This document shows, piece by piece, positions 63,633-64,000 of a stretch of 64,000 nucleotides of DNA (positions are counted from its first letter, which is position 1; every line of letters begins with the position of its first letter). Origin of the DNA: Trueperaceae bacterium (GTDB taxonomy: Bacteria; Deinococcota; Deinococci; Deinococcales; Trueperaceae); contig JAGQHN010000014.1 of assembly GCA_020431825.1 (NCBI GenBank), positions 1 to 64,000 on the forward strand, given 5' to 3'. The translations under genes and the position numbers were made by a program. The notes under the pieces were generated by a model. The model saw only the letters and a program-made list of their open reading frames with translations, ran no database searches and was not told the origin of the DNA.

Positions 63633-64000
63633 ATGTCATGGTGGCAAACTTTAGTTGTGGCTCTTACAACTTATACCATTACGAAAATAATTGACTCAAT
63701 TCTTGGAATCATCAAAGAAAAGCGAGATTTTAAGAAATCTCGAAGGGAAAAAATTTTTACAGAGATAGAAGATTTAAAAAATGAAGTCGGTAGATATTAT
63801 GAAACCGCAACTAGGTGGAGGCCATTCGATCAAAAATTGGATATCTATACTGAGCAATTTAGCAAGGAATTCGATTTAATCGGAAGATATAACAAATATC
63901 CTGAAATTGCGAAGTTCGCTCGGCAAGTTATTCATCATTGTAAGCTTGTTGCCCAAGATGAAAAAGAAAAGGCAAATGTTCCTGAAAGCAAAGAATTATT
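63633..64000 (+). CDS. Membrane-anchored protein of unknown function (partial, runs off the window)
   Basis: An open frame of at least 122 codons from the ATG at 63633, behind GAGGAGGAG, to the window end with no stop. It begins MSWWQTLVVALTTYTITKII, one membrane helix, followed by a charged helical region (EKRDFKKSRREKIFTEIEDL) and a hydrophilic stretch with IHHCKLVAQDEKEK. No family recognised. It is AT-rich and contains no CTCGAG, so it may be the start of another accessory region. Confidence 0.6.
   Translation, partial: MSWWQTLVVALTTYTITKIIDSILGIIKEKRDFKKSRREKIFTEIEDLKNEVGRYYETATRWRPFDQKLDIYTEQFSKEFDLIGRYNKYPEIAKFARQVIHHCKLVAQDEKEKANVPESKEL

Overview
The window is a bacterial chromosome segment of moderate GC that is densely coded and has no rRNA, tRNA or CRISPR array that I can see. 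Several traits fit a member of the Deinococcota, or a close relative with unusually low GC. The glutaminyl-tRNA synthetase carries a C-terminal GatB/YqeY-like extension, a deoxyhypusine-synthase-like protein sits with arginine decarboxylase, and several genes have a TANNNT box only 6-7 nt before the start codon, as in leaderless mRNAs. The assignment is an inference. Across the whole window the palindrome CTCGAG recurs about 140 times by my eye count, where about 16 are expected by chance. It occurs in all three reading frames and resembles the HIP1 palindrome of cyanobacteria.

Layout. 0-4.2 kb: end of a polysaccharide flippase, a sulfotransferase, then a minus-strand operon of FAH-family hydrolase, NAD-dependent epimerase and rRNA methyltransferase. 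4.3-5.8 kb: an AT-rich accessory islet with two small proteins behind a structured leader, palindromes, iteron-like repeats and a phage/plasmid-type helix-turn-helix protein. 5.8-9.4 kb: thioesterase, YceI protein behind a strong inverted repeat, and GlnRS. 9.5-18.4 kb: exported proteins, including an HExxH metallopeptidase-like lipoprotein, a carboxypeptidase-regulatory-domain lipoprotein and a subtilase lipoprotein. 18.5-22.2 kb: MFS transporter, an unlisted 53-aa protein behind a CRP-type site, M42 aminopeptidase and homocysteine methyltransferase-like protein.

22.2-44.6 kb is one carbohydrate locus. It holds a ribose-type ABC importer with a DUF2291 lipoprotein, an L-fucose/L-arabinose-isomerase-like protein, three apiosidase-like (DUF4038/GH140-type) glycosidases, an Opp-type ABC importer, two SDR dehydrogenases, a split transketolase, an FGGY kinase and a SorC-type regulator. 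Isomerase, kinase and two-subunit transketolase is the gene set of the non-oxidative D-apiose pathway, and the glycosidases match the release of apiose from plant cell wall. I therefore read it as an apiose harvest and catabolism island. Two near-identical 16-bp palindromes (TTGAATA-N2-TATTCAA type) lie in its two main intergenic regions.

44.6-47.8 kb: a possible GNAT remnant, a small membrane protein, DinB-like protein, a MarR-GNAT fusion regulator with a 26-bp palindrome on its promoter, and a 2OG-Fe(II) oxygenase-like protein. 47.9-55.5 kb: a full aerobic form I CO dehydrogenase operon (coxM-S-L-G, XdhC-YHS, coxD, coxE) with the AYRCSFR active-site loop. 55.5-63.6 kb: polyamine synthesis genes aguB, aguA, speA and a deoxyhypusine-synthase-like gene, interspersed with an alpha/beta hydrolase, a 3-hydroxybutyrate-dehydrogenase-like SDR, a DUF486 membrane protein and a diguanylate cyclase. 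Together speA, aguA and aguB would convert arginine to putrescine, which the last enzyme could use. The window ends inside an uncharacterised membrane-anchored protein.
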